Assembly (NCBI GenBank): GCA_036260805.1
Contig: DATALZ010000027.1
Coordinates: 1-38,305, forward strand
Length of the DNA stretch: 38,305 nt
Reading direction: 5' to 3'
Origin: Thermocaproicibacter sp036260805
GTDB taxonomy: Bacteria > Bacillota > Clostridia > Oscillospirales > Acutalibacteraceae
Shown here: positions 14,587-22,282 of the stretch, in pieces
Numbering within the stretch: position 1 is the stretch's first letter
Layout of the letters: the number at the start of each line of letters is the position of its first letter
Notes under the pieces: model-generated
The model's database searches: none
Told to the model about the DNA's origin: nothing
The model's input: only the letters and a program-made list of their open reading frames with translations
Program-made: the position numbers and the translations under genes

Positions 14587-15342
14587 TCAGCCGAAGCGCC
14601 CTGTAATGTAGCGCTCTGTACGCTCATCCTTTGGTTGATTAAACATGGTGATGGTATCCGTATATTCCACTAGTTCTCCGAGCAGGAAAAAAGCGGTTTT
14701 GTCTGCAATACGGGCTGCCTGCTGCATATTGTGCGTAACGATGACTACCGTATACTTCGTGCGCAGGTCATCCATGAGGTCCTCAATTTTCAGAGTGGAA
14801 ATCGGGTCTAAAGCACTTGTAGGTTCATCCATCAGGATTACTTCGGGTTCCACCGCAAGGGCACGCGCAATACACAGGCGCTGCTGCTGGCCGCCGGACA
14901 GCCCGAGCGCTGATTTTTTCAGCCGGTCTTTTACTTCATCCCAAAGGGCAGCGCTTTTCAAAGAATTTTCAACGATTTCGTCAAGTTCCTTTTTCGATTT
15001 TATGCCATGGATTCTCGGCCCATAGGCAATATTGTCGTACAGCGACATAGGGAACGGATTTGGACTTTGAAACACCATGCCCACCCGTTTCCGCAAAAGA
15101 GTAACGTCAGTATCCTGTGAATAGATATCTTTTCCGCCAAGAGTTACTTTTCCCTCAATTCGGCAATTTTCGACAAGATCATTCATTCGATTAATGGTTT
15201 TCAGACACGTTGATTTTCCGCATCCGGAAGGACCAATAAAGGCCGTTACCTTATTTTCCGGAATTTGCATGCTAATATTTTTCAGTGCATGAAATTCCCC
15301 ATAGAATAAATTAAGGCCGGCAAACTCGATTTTTGTTTCCAT
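14587..15342 (-). CDS. pstB: Phosphate ABC transporter ATPase PstB
   Basis: A 251-residue ATPase with Walker A 'GPSGCGKST', the PstB-specific 'KTINRMNDL' and 'VFQSPNPFPMSLYDNIAYG' stretches, signature 'LSGGQQQRL' and Walker B 'VILMDEPTSALDP'. It powers high-affinity phosphate import together with PstS, PstC and PstA; none of these is in the window, although they normally precede pstB. The ATG at 15342 gives the usual length; its ribosome site is imperfect (GGAG only two bases away, AAAGGG further up), which may keep expression modest. It is the first gene after a PHO-box-like promoter. Confidence 0.95.
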   Translation of the reverse strand: METKIEFAGLNLFYGEFHALKNISMQIPENKVTAFIGPSGCGKSTCLKTINRMNDLVENCRIEGKVTLGGKDIYSQDTDVTLLRKRVGMVFQSPNPFPMSLYDNIAYGPRIHGIKSKKELDEIVENSLKSAALWDEVKDRLKKSALGLSGGQQQRLCIARALAVEPEVILMDEPTSALDPISTLKIEDLMDDLRTKYTVVIVTHNMQQAARIADKTAFFLLGELVEYTDTITMFNQPKDERTERYITGRFG

Positions 15343-15413
15343 AACTCCAAGTTTCCCTTTCCTACCCGCCAACAGCGGCTTATGTATCTATTTTCTTATG
15401 TTACAGCATTTCT

Positions 15414-15445
15414 ATTCTAAAGCCTGATTGTTAAATGCAGGTTAA
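15414..15445 (-). promoter_or_regulatory. PHO-box-like promoter of the pstB-phoU-phoPR operon
   Basis: On the minus strand TTAACC (15440-15445), five bases, TTAACA (15429-15434), matching the Bacillus PhoP pattern of TT(A/T)ACA direct repeats at 11-base steps. A TAGAAT -10 (15414-15419) follows, so the repeat lies where the -35 should be, as expected for activation by a phosphorylated PhoP. Around it (15343-15652) there is no gene, only this promoter and the nfn terminator. Confidence 0.6.
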
Positions 15446-15552
15446 ATTCCGATTACAGGGGATTTAAACAAAAAGGGCTCAATAATAATGTTGAAGTGCA
15501 ACGAATTTAGCGTCCCACTCCGTACATTTTCCCATTCTGGGTTACGTTTTTG

Positions 15553-15608
15553 GGCATAAAAATACCCCTAAAGTTATTCAGCATACCATACTGTCTAACT
15601 TTAGGGGT
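15553..15608 (-). terminator. Terminator of the nfnAB operon
   Basis: A perfect 13-bp stem (TAACTTTAGGGGT at 15596-15608 and its complement at 15564-15576), 19-base loop, then ATTTTTATG on the minus strand, 45 bases behind the nfnB stop. Confidence 0.85.
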
Positions 15609-15652
15609 GCAGTTTATTCGATTTCAGGGGTGATTAACAATTTTAAAATGTA

Positions 15653-17041
15653 TTATTTTGATTTGATGTAATTGTCGATGGACTTTGCAGCGTCTTTACC
15701 GCCGCCCATAGCAAGAATAACGGTAGCAGCGCCGCTGACGGCATCACCTGCAGCATACACGCCTTCGCGGGTAGTTGCCATGGATTCATCCTTAACGATT
15801 ATGCAGCCGTGGTTGTTCGCTTCAAGGCCTTTGGTAGTGGAACGAATCAGCGGATTCGGAGAATTGCCGATTGCCATAACAACACAATCAACCGAAATCT
15901 TAAAGTTAGAACCTTCCACCGGTACAGGTTTTCTGCGGCCGGATGCGTCCGGCTCGCCAAGCTCCATGCGAATACATTCGATGGACTCGACTCTTCCTGT
16001 TTCATCGCCATGGATTTCGAGTGGGTTGCAAAGGAGGTTAAAGATAACGCCCTCTTCTTTTGCATGATGGACTTCCTCACGGCGGGCAGGCATCTGCTCT
16101 TCAGAACGGCGATAGACGATATGAACGCTTTCAGCGCCCAGACGAAGAGCGGTACGGGCAGCATCCATTGCGACATTGCCGCCGCCGACAACCGCAACGT
16201 TCTTCGGCTTGATAATCGGGGTATCGTACTCGGGCTTATAGGCTTTCATCAGATTGACTCGGGTCAGAAATTCATTGGCGGAGTAAACACCGACAAGACC
16301 TTCGCCCGGGATATTCATAAAGTTCGGCAGACCGGCGCCGGTGCCGACGAAGACGGCTTCGAATCCGTCTTCGAACAGCTCGTCCACAGAAAAGACCTTG
16401 CCGATTACCATATCGGTCTCGATTTTAACGCCCTTTTTCTTAAGGGTATCGATTTCTTTCTGAACGATTTCCTTTGGCAGACGGAATTGTGGAATACCAT
16501 ACATCAAGACGCCGCCAGCGGTATGAAGTGCTTCAAACACCGTTACGGAATAGCCCAATGCCGCAAGGTCTCCCGCACAGGTAAGGCCGGCAGGGCCTGC
16601 GCCGACAACTGCAACTTTGTGGCCGTTCAGCTCAACATGAGATTCTTCGTCTTTGCCGTTTTTCATGTGCCAATCCGCGGCGAAACGTTCGAGGCGACCG
16701 ATACCGACTGGTTCGCCCTTAATTCCGCGGACGCAGTTATGTTCACACTGGTTTTCCTGCGGGCAGACACGGCCGCAGACAGCAGGAAGGGAATTTGTCA
16801 GCTTAATGGTTTTATAAGCGCCTTCGTAATCACCCTCAGAAACAGAACGGATGAAGTCCGGAATATGCACCCCAACAGGGCAGCCTTTTACGCACGGCTG
16901 ATTTTTGCAGTGAAGGCAGCGTGCAGCTTCCCCTTTCGCCATTTCTTCCGTATACCCGAGGGAAACCTCTTCAAAATTTTTATTGCGTACGTTAGGCTCC
17001 TGTTCCGGAATAGGAGTCTTTTTCGGATTCATATCAGGCAT
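15653..17041 (-). CDS. nfnB: NADPH-dependent glutamate synthase-type flavoprotein, NfnB subunit
   Basis: A 462-residue flavoprotein. The N-terminal third carries two [4Fe-4S] binding sets, 'RCLHCKNQPCVKGCPV' and 'CGRVCPQENQCEHNCV'; then a FAD Rossmann fold 'VAVVGAGPAGLTCAGDLA', an NADP fold 'VAVVGGGNVAMDAARTA', and the closing 'GVYAAGDAVSGAATVILA'. Alone it would be called GltA/glutamate synthase small subunit. Coupled to the NfnA-type gene it is most likely the large subunit of the NADH-dependent ferredoxin:NADP+ oxidoreductase, which bifurcates electrons from NADPH. The ATG at 17041 was chosen: GGAGGG lies eight bases ahead, and the start overlaps the nfnA stop by eight bases. A GTG at 17050 is less likely. 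Confidence 0.9.
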   Translation of the reverse strand: MPDMNPKKTPIPEQEPNVRNKNFEEVSLGYTEEMAKGEAARCLHCKNQPCVKGCPVGVHIPDFIRSVSEGDYEGAYKTIKLTNSLPAVCGRVCPQENQCEHNCVRGIKGEPVGIGRLERFAADWHMKNGKDEESHVELNGHKVAVVGAGPAGLTCAGDLAALGYSVTVFEALHTAGGVLMYGIPQFRLPKEIVQKEIDTLKKKGVKIETDMVIGKVFSVDELFEDGFEAVFVGTGAGLPNFMNIPGEGLVGVYSANEFLTRVNLMKAYKPEYDTPIIKPKNVAVVGGGNVAMDAARTALRLGAESVHIVYRRSEEQMPARREEVHHAKEEGVIFNLLCNPLEIHGDETGRVESIECIRMELGEPDASGRRKPVPVEGSNFKISVDCVVMAIGNSPNPLIRSTTKGLEANNHGCIIVKDESMATTREGVYAAGDAVSGAATVILAMGGGKDAAKSIDNYIKSK

Positions 17042-17882
17042 GGTCAGCACCCTCCATCAAATGGCATTTATAATCGTGAGCAGCCTCGCGTTCCATTTCA
17101 GCGTATGTTTTGGAACGTTTAATCGCTTCGTCAAAATCAACTTCGTGACCGTCGAAATCCGGGCCGTCGACGCAGGCAAATTTTGTTTTGCCGCCGACTG
17201 TAAGACGGCATCCGCCGCACATTCCGGTTCCGTCAATCATAATCGGATTCATGCTTATGATCGTCTTGATTCCGTATTCCTTTGTCAGGTTGCATACGGC
17301 GCGCATCATAACAAGAGGCCCAATAGCTACAACAAGATCGTAATTCGCTCCGTTTTCGATGTTTTTGCGCAGAGCGTCGGTTACAAAGCCCTTGTTTCCG
17401 TTGGAGCCGTCATCCGTCATTATGGTGAGGTTATTGCACGCAGCGCGCATTTCATCTTCCAAAATGATAATGTCTTTGTTGCGGAACCCGGCGATCATGT
17501 CGACATGGGTTCCCTGTGCAAACAGTGCCTTGGACTGTGGATAGGCAATTGCACACCCGGCTCCGCCGCCGATAACCGCGGCTTTTTTGTAGCCTTCCAG
17601 TTCGGTTGCCTTGCCAAGAGGCCCGATAAAATCGAGAATTGCATCGCCTTCGTTCAACTGATCAAGCAGCATCGTCGTTTTTCCGACGATCTGGTATATT
17701 ATGGTTACCGTTCCCTTTTCCCTGTCGTAATCGGCAATAGTAAGAGGAATTCGTTCGCCCTGTTCATTGACGCGGAGAATAATAAATTCGCCGGCTTTTG
17801 CCTTTTTGGCGATAAACGGTGCGTCAACGACCATGAGTGTCATGGAATCGTTCAGCTTTCGTTTTTGAAGAATTTTAAACAT
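17034..17882 (-). CDS. nfnA: NfnA subunit, ferredoxin-NADP reductase-like with 2Fe-2S
   Basis: A 282-residue protein of the dihydroorotate-dehydrogenase electron-transfer/sulfide dehydrogenase type: a flavin-binding barrel in the first 95 residues ('RIPLTIADYD'), an NAD-binding part with 'AVIGGGAGCAIAYP', and a C-terminal [2Fe-2S] loop 'DGTGMCGGCRLTVGGKTKFACVDGP' region with three close cysteines and a fourth after a gap. With NfnB it links NADH, NADPH and ferredoxin pools in the cytoplasm, a common device in fermenting Clostridia. AGGAAGTG precedes the ATG. The upstream promoter carries a Rex-like palindrome. Confidence 0.9.
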   Translation of the reverse strand: MFKILQKRKLNDSMTLMVVDAPFIAKKAKAGEFIILRVNEQGERIPLTIADYDREKGTVTIIYQIVGKTTMLLDQLNEGDAILDFIGPLGKATELEGYKKAAVIGGGAGCAIAYPQSKALFAQGTHVDMIAGFRNKDIIILEDEMRAACNNLTIMTDDGSNGNKGFVTDALRKNIENGANYDLVVAIGPLVMMRAVCNLTKEYGIKTIISMNPIMIDGTGMCGGCRLTVGGKTKFACVDGPDFDGHEVDFDEAIKRSKTYAEMEREAAHDYKCHLMEGADHA

Positions 17883-17905
17883 AGTTACACTTCCTATGCA
17901 ATAAA

Positions 17906-17923
17906 TTGTGAATTAACGAACAA
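17906..17923. promoter_or_regulatory. Candidate Rex (NADH/NAD+ sensor) operator
   Basis: Minus strand TTGTTCGTTAATTCACAA, an imperfect 18-base palindrome with the TTGT...ACAA ends of clostridial Rex sites (consensus TTGTTAANNNNTTAACAA). Six of nine base pairs are symmetric. It starts a few bases after the -10 box, a good place for repression. The Rex assignment is inference. Confidence 0.5.
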
Positions 17924-17927
17924 ACTT

Positions 17928-17957
17928 ATTATACACGTTTCGGACATGATATTGCAA
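17928..17957 (-). promoter_or_regulatory. Promoter of nfnAB
   Basis: Minus strand TTGCAA (17952-17957), 18-base spacer, TATAAT (17928-17933), 46 bases before the nfnA start. Confidence 0.7.
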
Positions 17958-18048
17958 CTATAAAAGAATGTTGCACTGGGGAACCGTATTACCTCTTTCT
18001 GGAACAATAAACATCTTGCCTGTTATTCTATTCTGCTATAAAACATAG

Positions 18049-18080
18049 AAAACCGGGCCGGTTCAAATCCGGTCCGGTTT
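18049..18080 (-). terminator. Terminator of spoIVA
   Basis: Stem ACCGGACCGG / CCGGCCCGGT (18052-18061 with 18069-18078, one mismatch) within A- and T-runs on both sides; on the minus strand it ends in TTTTC. It lies 12 bases behind the spoIVA stop. Confidence 0.8.
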
Positions 18081-18091
18081 TTAGAAACAGG

Positions 18092-19570
18092 TTACAGGAT
18101 AATACAGATAAGGCCATTGCAGCCGTCATTGATAATCCGTTCGATGGTTTCGCGAACCTTGTCACGCGCATCGTCCGGCATACGGGTTAGCTTGTTGTGC
18201 AGGCCTTCATTCACCAGTTCGTGCAGACTCTTTCCGAAAATGTTGGAATCCCAGATCTGCGCCGGGTTCGATTCGAACTCTTTCAGAATATATTCGATCA
18301 GCTCCTGCGACTGCTTTTCGGAACCAACGATTGGGGTAATTTCAGTAGTAATGCGCGTCTTCAGCATATGCACGGACGGAGCTGCCGCCTTGAGACGGAT
18401 ACCGTATCTGCCGCCCTGACGGATAATCTCCGGTTCATCCAGCGTAAGTTCGTCAATCCCCGGCATGACGATTCCGTACCCGTTCTCTTCGGCATCCCGG
18501 TAAGCTTCGCCGATCTTGTCGTAGGTTTTTTTCATTTCTGCCATCTTAAGCATGCAGTCCATCAGGCTGCCTTCATCGCTGATCTCCAGCCCTGTTTTCT
18601 CGCCCAGAACTTTATAAAACAAATCCGGATTCAGATTTACCGCGATTCTGGCACGGCCCGTTCCGAGGTCAACCGCAACGGTGTTTGCACCTTTAACGTA
18701 TTCGCAGCCCTGAACATCTCCGACGATATTTTCTACATCGCGGATTTTGGAGACCCTGGAAGCCGACTGCTGGATAGTTGAAAAGACTGCGCTGCGAAGC
18801 CAGTGGTCTTTTTCCAGAGAAGACAGCCAGTGCGGCATTTCGACCCTTACTTCCCGCACCGGGAACTCGAAAAGAATCTTGGCGAGGATTGTGCGGATTT
18901 CCTTTTCTTCCATATGCAGACAGTTTACCGGAACAGCCGGAACTCCATATTTCTGCTGTAATTGTCCACACAGGTTTGCCGAATCATCGGAATCCGGATC
19001 AACACAGTTCACCAGGACAATGAATGGCTTGTTGATCTTTTTCAGTTCGTCGACAACACGTTCTTCGGCTTCCGCATACTCGGCACGCGGAATATCGCTG
19101 ATGCTGCCGTCCGTCGTAACAACCAGACCGATTGTAGAATGCTCGGTGATCACTTTTTTCGTACCGATTTCCGCAGCCATATTGAATGGAATCGGTTCGT
19201 TGTACCACGGCGTCATAACCATGCGGGGAGTATCGTTTTCAATATACCCCAGCGCGCTTGGAACGATATAGCCCACGCAGTCGATCATACGCACAGAGAA
19301 CGTAGCGCTGTTGTCGATATTGACTGTGACGGCCTGCTCAGGAATGAACTTCGGCTCGGTGGTCATAATGGTACGTCCGGCGGCAGACTGGGGCATTTCG
19401 TCAATCGCACGCTCACGCGTGTACTGGGAATCCATGTTCGGAACAACAATGGTATCCATAAACCGCTTGATGAACGTGGATTTACCAGTTCTGACCGGCC
19501 CGACAACCCCTATGTAAATATCACCGTTTGTACGCTCGGAAATATCCCTGTAAATATTGCGGTCTTCCAT
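18092..19570 (-). CDS. spoIVA: Stage IV sporulation protein A (coat basement ATPase)
   Basis: A 492-residue protein, exactly the usual SpoIVA length. The P-loop is 'GPVRTGKST' (residues 24-32), switch regions include 'GRTIMTTEPKFIPE' and 'MIDCVGYIVP', and the C-terminus closes with 'DGCNGLICIIL'-like hydrophobic residues. SpoIVA polymerises with ATP hydrolysis on the outer forespore membrane and forms the base of the spore coat, anchored by SpoVM; in Clostridia it also binds SipL. Both partner genes lie directly upstream here. A strong GGGGGAGG ribosome site precedes the ATG. I could not identify a convincing sigma-E promoter in the 60-base gap, so it may be read from sipL. Confidence 0.97.
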   Translation of the reverse strand: MEDRNIYRDISERTNGDIYIGVVGPVRTGKSTFIKRFMDTIVVPNMDSQYTRERAIDEMPQSAAGRTIMTTEPKFIPEQAVTVNIDNSATFSVRMIDCVGYIVPSALGYIENDTPRMVMTPWYNEPIPFNMAAEIGTKKVITEHSTIGLVVTTDGSISDIPRAEYAEAEERVVDELKKINKPFIVLVNCVDPDSDDSANLCGQLQQKYGVPAVPVNCLHMEEKEIRTILAKILFEFPVREVRVEMPHWLSSLEKDHWLRSAVFSTIQQSASRVSKIRDVENIVGDVQGCEYVKGANTVAVDLGTGRARIAVNLNPDLFYKVLGEKTGLEISDEGSLMDCMLKMAEMKKTYDKIGEAYRDAEENGYGIVMPGIDELTLDEPEIIRQGGRYGIRLKAAAPSVHMLKTRITTEITPIVGSEKQSQELIEYILKEFESNPAQIWDSNIFGKSLHELVNEGLHNKLTRMPDDARDKVRETIERIINDGCNGLICIIL

Positions 19571-19632
19571 TTTACCTCCCCCTCAGGCAGAGAAATATTT
19601 TGCCGTGAAAACAGTTTGGCTTGCCGTATCAA

Positions 19633-21165
19633 TCACATGGGAATCAGCAACATCCCCCTGTTCTCAACAAAATCGCCGGAAAGGCCATTCTCGCTGCGTA
19701 CCGCGGCGATGGAAGTGCGGTATTCTCTGGCAATATTCCAAAGGCTTTCGCCGGCGTCGGCAAAATACAGGCAAAGGGATGCGGCATCATCCCGCGGAAG
19801 CGGCTTCGTTTCATCTGCGGTAACATCGGAAATAGCCTTGAAATTGAACCGCTGTGAGATCTCTGCTGACAAACGAAGTTCGACCTTGGTCTCAATTCCG
19901 CTGCCGGTGATTCGGTAGCTGATACCGCCTACCGTAATATCCGCATCACACTTCAAATCTCCTGTAGAAGTACATGGAAGCGCATATTCAAAATCGATCA
20001 GCCGCTCAAAATAAAACGGGCTGTTGCTCTCGTTAAGCGCAAGGACGCAAAGACTGTATTTACCGCTGAACATTACTTTGCCGTCTTCCACATTTGCGGC
20101 GGAGTTTGCCATTTCACTCCAGACATCAATCACTTTGCCGACAGTATTGTCATCCATGCTGATTTCGCTCTTATGAACAAAGGTATCTTTCGCTATTTCT
20201 GCGAGATTGTCCATAGTCTTTTGTTTTGCCCCAATGCTGAGGTCGAACTTCTTGGAATACGCATCATTTACTACCGTGACGTCTGACTTACGGTAAGCCT
20301 GAGCAGATGCAAAAATTTTAACCTGCGTATCAAAGTATGTCTTATCGCCGGAATAATCGTTTTTAATCTGCGTATCTACGCTGGCAATGCGGAGTTGAAC
20401 ACTGCACATGCAGTCGTCCGTCACCCCGTCGCAGTCCAGCATCTGGCTGAATGGAATGGAATATTCCATTGTTTCCATTGCGTTGTTTTCTCCGGTAGAT
20501 GTGTACAGGAATTTTACATTGACTTCGCCCTTGACCATCAGTTTTCCGGCGGTGACTTTAAAATCCTGAAGCACGGCAAACGCGTCAGAGCGCACAATGT
20601 TATCGGCAGGAAGTTTACCCTGGCCGAGTTCCAAGACTTCGTCAATACTGAATTGCTGCTGAGCAAAACCCGCAAGCTGGTTTACGGAAACCGCTTCTTT
20701 CTGCTGCTCAATATCGTCGCCGGCAATATTGCTGACAACTTCGTTCTGCCCTACGCTGACGACTTTTGCGCACAGGGAAAAAGAACCGTGAACATCAAGC
20801 CTGCGCGGGCTTGTGGCGCGGCAGTTGATATATTCCACACGAGGATAGGCAAGAATCTGGGCATTATCGGCCGGTTGTTTCAGCGGGATTTCTGCCGAAT
20901 AAGAATCGCCGGATTCACAGTACCGTATGCTCGCGCCGTCAGGATCCAGGTAAAAAATCTTTACGGTGTAGCTTCCGTCCAGCATCAGGCGGTCCCCGGT
21001 AATGCTCCTCGAAGTGAGCTTCGGATAGATCTGGCATTTTAGAATACGCTGTATATCGGGGCAATAATCCGGCAGATTGATGTCCATGTCGACCGGCTGT
21101 TCATGGCAGCCGTCAAAAATGACTTCACCAACAGCAATCCTTTCACGCTCAAGCATATAATCCAT
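19633..21165 (-). CDS. sipL: SipL, SpoIVA-interacting coat morphogenesis protein
   Basis: A 510-residue protein with repeated DUF3794 beta-domains in the first 440 residues (start 'DYMLERERIAVGEVIFDG', with 'DINLPDYCPDIQRILKC' as the characteristic block) and a C-terminal LysM-like domain from about residue 462 ('YFADAGESLWNIAREYRTS'). This architecture and the place next to spoIVA match SipL of Clostridioides difficile, which binds SpoIVA through its LysM domain and is needed to attach the coat. The ATG at 21165 was chosen because AAAGGAGA lies seven bases ahead. No signal peptide or membrane segment is seen, as expected for a mother-cell protein. Confidence 0.92.
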   Translation of the reverse strand: MDYMLERERIAVGEVIFDGCHEQPVDMDINLPDYCPDIQRILKCQIYPKLTSRSITGDRLMLDGSYTVKIFYLDPDGASIRYCESGDSYSAEIPLKQPADNAQILAYPRVEYINCRATSPRRLDVHGSFSLCAKVVSVGQNEVVSNIAGDDIEQQKEAVSVNQLAGFAQQQFSIDEVLELGQGKLPADNIVRSDAFAVLQDFKVTAGKLMVKGEVNVKFLYTSTGENNAMETMEYSIPFSQMLDCDGVTDDCMCSVQLRIASVDTQIKNDYSGDKTYFDTQVKIFASAQAYRKSDVTVVNDAYSKKFDLSIGAKQKTMDNLAEIAKDTFVHKSEISMDDNTVGKVIDVWSEMANSAANVEDGKVMFSGKYSLCVLALNESNSPFYFERLIDFEYALPCTSTGDLKCDADITVGGISYRITGSGIETKVELRLSAEISQRFNFKAISDVTADETKPLPRDDAASLCLYFADAGESLWNIAREYRTSIAAVRSENGLSGDFVENRGMLLIPM

Positions 21166-21238
21166 AAAGGTCTCTCCTTTTCCTGTTTCTAAGTAATGGT
21201 TATTCAAGACTCGTCTAATTTATACCAACAGGCATAAA

Positions 21239-21279
21239 AAAACACAAAGCAGTTCTTTTACCGAACTGCTTTGTGTTTT
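21239..21279 (-). terminator. Strong bidirectional terminator between spoVM and sipL
   Basis: A perfect 17-bp stem (AAAACACAAAGCAGTTC, 21239-21255, with its complement at 21263-21279) and a 7-base loop. On the minus strand it ends in seven T; on the plus strand in TTTTC. It should end transcripts of spoVM and of the housekeeping block, so sipL-spoIVA probably has its own promoter in 21166-21238. Confidence 0.88.
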
Positions 21280-21305
21280 CTGAACAGGGCATATGTGAAG
21301 TTACT

Positions 21306-21386
21306 TCATTGTTCCTTTTTAATGTTGAACATCCTGCGCAGCAGAAAACCCAAGAATTTAGGACTCTTAACAACGACTACCTTCAT
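21306..21386 (-). CDS. spoVM: SpoVM, 26-residue coat anchor peptide
   Basis: A 26-residue amphipathic peptide beginning 'MKVVVVKSPKFLGFLLRRM'. It lines up without gaps with Bacillus subtilis SpoVM (also 26 residues): Lys7, the helix-breaking Pro9, Lys10-Phe11-Leu12-Gly13, Arg17 and Met19 are shared. SpoVM recognises the convex curvature of the forespore membrane and anchors SpoIVA. AGGAGG lies eight bases before the ATG. It lies downstream of thiN, as in B. subtilis, here with one small gene between, and is followed by a strong terminator and then sipL and spoIVA, its functional partners. It is too short for default gene callers and easily missed. Confidence 0.9.
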   Translation of the reverse strand: MKVVVVKSPKFLGFLLRRMFNIKKEQ

Positions 21387-21408
21387 AACGCAGACCTCCT
21401 AAGTATGT

Positions 21409-21582
21409 TCAGCACCTGCAGAGAAGTGCAATGCCCAGAGCAATCATAATGACCGCTGCGATGAACATTATCAATCCTGTCGGGCAAAAGCAGGAGAGCA
21501 CCAACCCAATTCCAAAGACAATGCAGTATCGGGCCCAGGAGACTTTTCCGCATTTATGATGATTCCACATAACCGCCCACAC
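21409..21582 (-). CDS. Small membrane protein upstream of spoVM (unknown)
   Basis: A 57-residue frame from GTG (21582), with GGAG eight bases ahead; an internal ATG at 21570 would give 53 residues. The peptide has a basic, His-rich head (about residues 5-17, with one Cys), then two hydrophobic segments (about 20-32 and 37-53) separated by a 'CFCPTG' turn, and ends in 'LLCRC'. Six cysteines lie at the membrane faces. It is only 22 bases from spoVM and behind its own sigma-A-like promoter. I do not recognise the family. Its place suggests a link to sporulation, but that is inference only. Confidence 0.65.
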   Translation of the reverse strand: MWAVMWNHHKCGKVSWARYCIVFGIGLVLSCFCPTGLIMFIAAVIMIALGIALLCRC

Positions 21583-21611
21583 CGCCTTTGCTCCATTTGA
21601 GTTTAGTACAG

Positions 21612-21640
21612 TATATACATCAGGCGGAAATTATGTGCAA
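21612..21640 (-). promoter_or_regulatory. Promoter of the small membrane protein-spoVM unit
   Basis: Minus strand TTGCAC (21635-21640), 17 bases, TATATA (21612-21617), 30 bases before the GTG start and directly behind the thiN stop. This is a vegetative-type pattern; no clear sigma-E box was seen. Confidence 0.45.
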
Positions 21641-21646
21641 TCTGAA

Positions 21647-22282
21647 TTATTGCTGAACAATAACCAGCGCGTCACCGCTGTGAACAATGATCTGCGCTGT
21701 GTCCTCTACCACATGGTTACTGACGCCAAGAGGAATATTGGAATAGAGAATTGCCTGCTCCAGCGGATACTGCAAGCCTGTATAGCTTACCTCGCACGAA
21801 GCGCATCCAAACGGAAAAACCGAGACGGTACTGCCTTTCACCTTGCTCAGAGTAAGTCTTCCGCCATTTAGGAGGAAAACCTGCCTCAGGCCGTCTTTCA
21901 TTACGGCCTTACAGCCCTGGGAACTCAGATACTGGAGAACGCAAAGATTTGCGAAGGAGTGGTCGAAACGTTCTCCGCCAAGGGCTCCTACAAGCTCAAA
22001 CCGGCGATATCCGCGCTGGATTCCCTCTTTTACTGCGGCAAGCATATCGGTATCGTCTTTTTCTATTTTCAGGCGGATGGTCTCAACGTCATCCGGCAGT
22101 TTGTTCTGCAGTGAATCAAAATCCCCGATAATCAGGTTCGGCTGAATGCCGAATTTTACTGCGTTGTCATATCCGCCGTCGGCACAGATAACAAACCGCT
22201 CCTGCATGTCCACATTCTGAAAAATATTATCCTCAATCGGAACAGAACCAATCACTAAACAGATTTTTCTTTCTTTTGCCAT
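21647..22282 (-). CDS. thiN: Thiamine pyrophosphokinase
   Basis: A 211-residue enzyme that transfers pyrophosphate from ATP to thiamine. Motifs seen are 'CADGGYDNAVKFG', 'LIIGDFDSL' and 'KDDTDMLAAV' in the catalytic half, 'LVGALGGERFDHSFANL' and a beta-rich thiamine-binding C-terminus ('TVSVFPFG', 'YPLEQ', 'GVSNHV'). The ATG at 22282 gives the usual length; the longer frame from 22417 would overlap most of the end of rsgA. It overlaps rsgA by 28 bases. Position behind prkC-rsgA is as in B. subtilis, except that rpe, which usually lies between, is absent. Confidence 0.9.
   Translation of the reverse strand: MAKERKICLVIGSVPIEDNIFQNVDMQERFVICADGGYDNAVKFGIQPNLIIGDFDSLQNKLPDDVETIRLKIEKDDTDMLAAVKEGIQRGYRRFELVGALGGERFDHSFANLCVLQYLSSQGCKAVMKDGLRQVFLLNGGRLTLSKVKGSTVSVFPFGCASCEVSYTGLQYPLEQAILYSNIPLGVSNHVVEDTAQIIVHSGDALVIVQQ

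Noticed and set aside
15809..17122. Long plus-strand frame of 437 codons
   Set aside because: It is antisense to nfnB, which has complete family motifs; no ribosome site or recognisable domain on the plus strand.
16983..17963. Plus-strand frame of 326 codons opposite nfnA
   Set aside because: Antisense shadow of nfnA; sequence looks like random translation.
18962..19918. Plus-strand frame of 318 codons opposite spoIVA and sipL
   Set aside because: Antisense shadow of two confident genes; no domain or ribosome site.
21166..21238. Possible sigma-E promoter of sipL
   Set aside because: No pair of boxes with the usual ATATT/CATA pattern and spacing was found.
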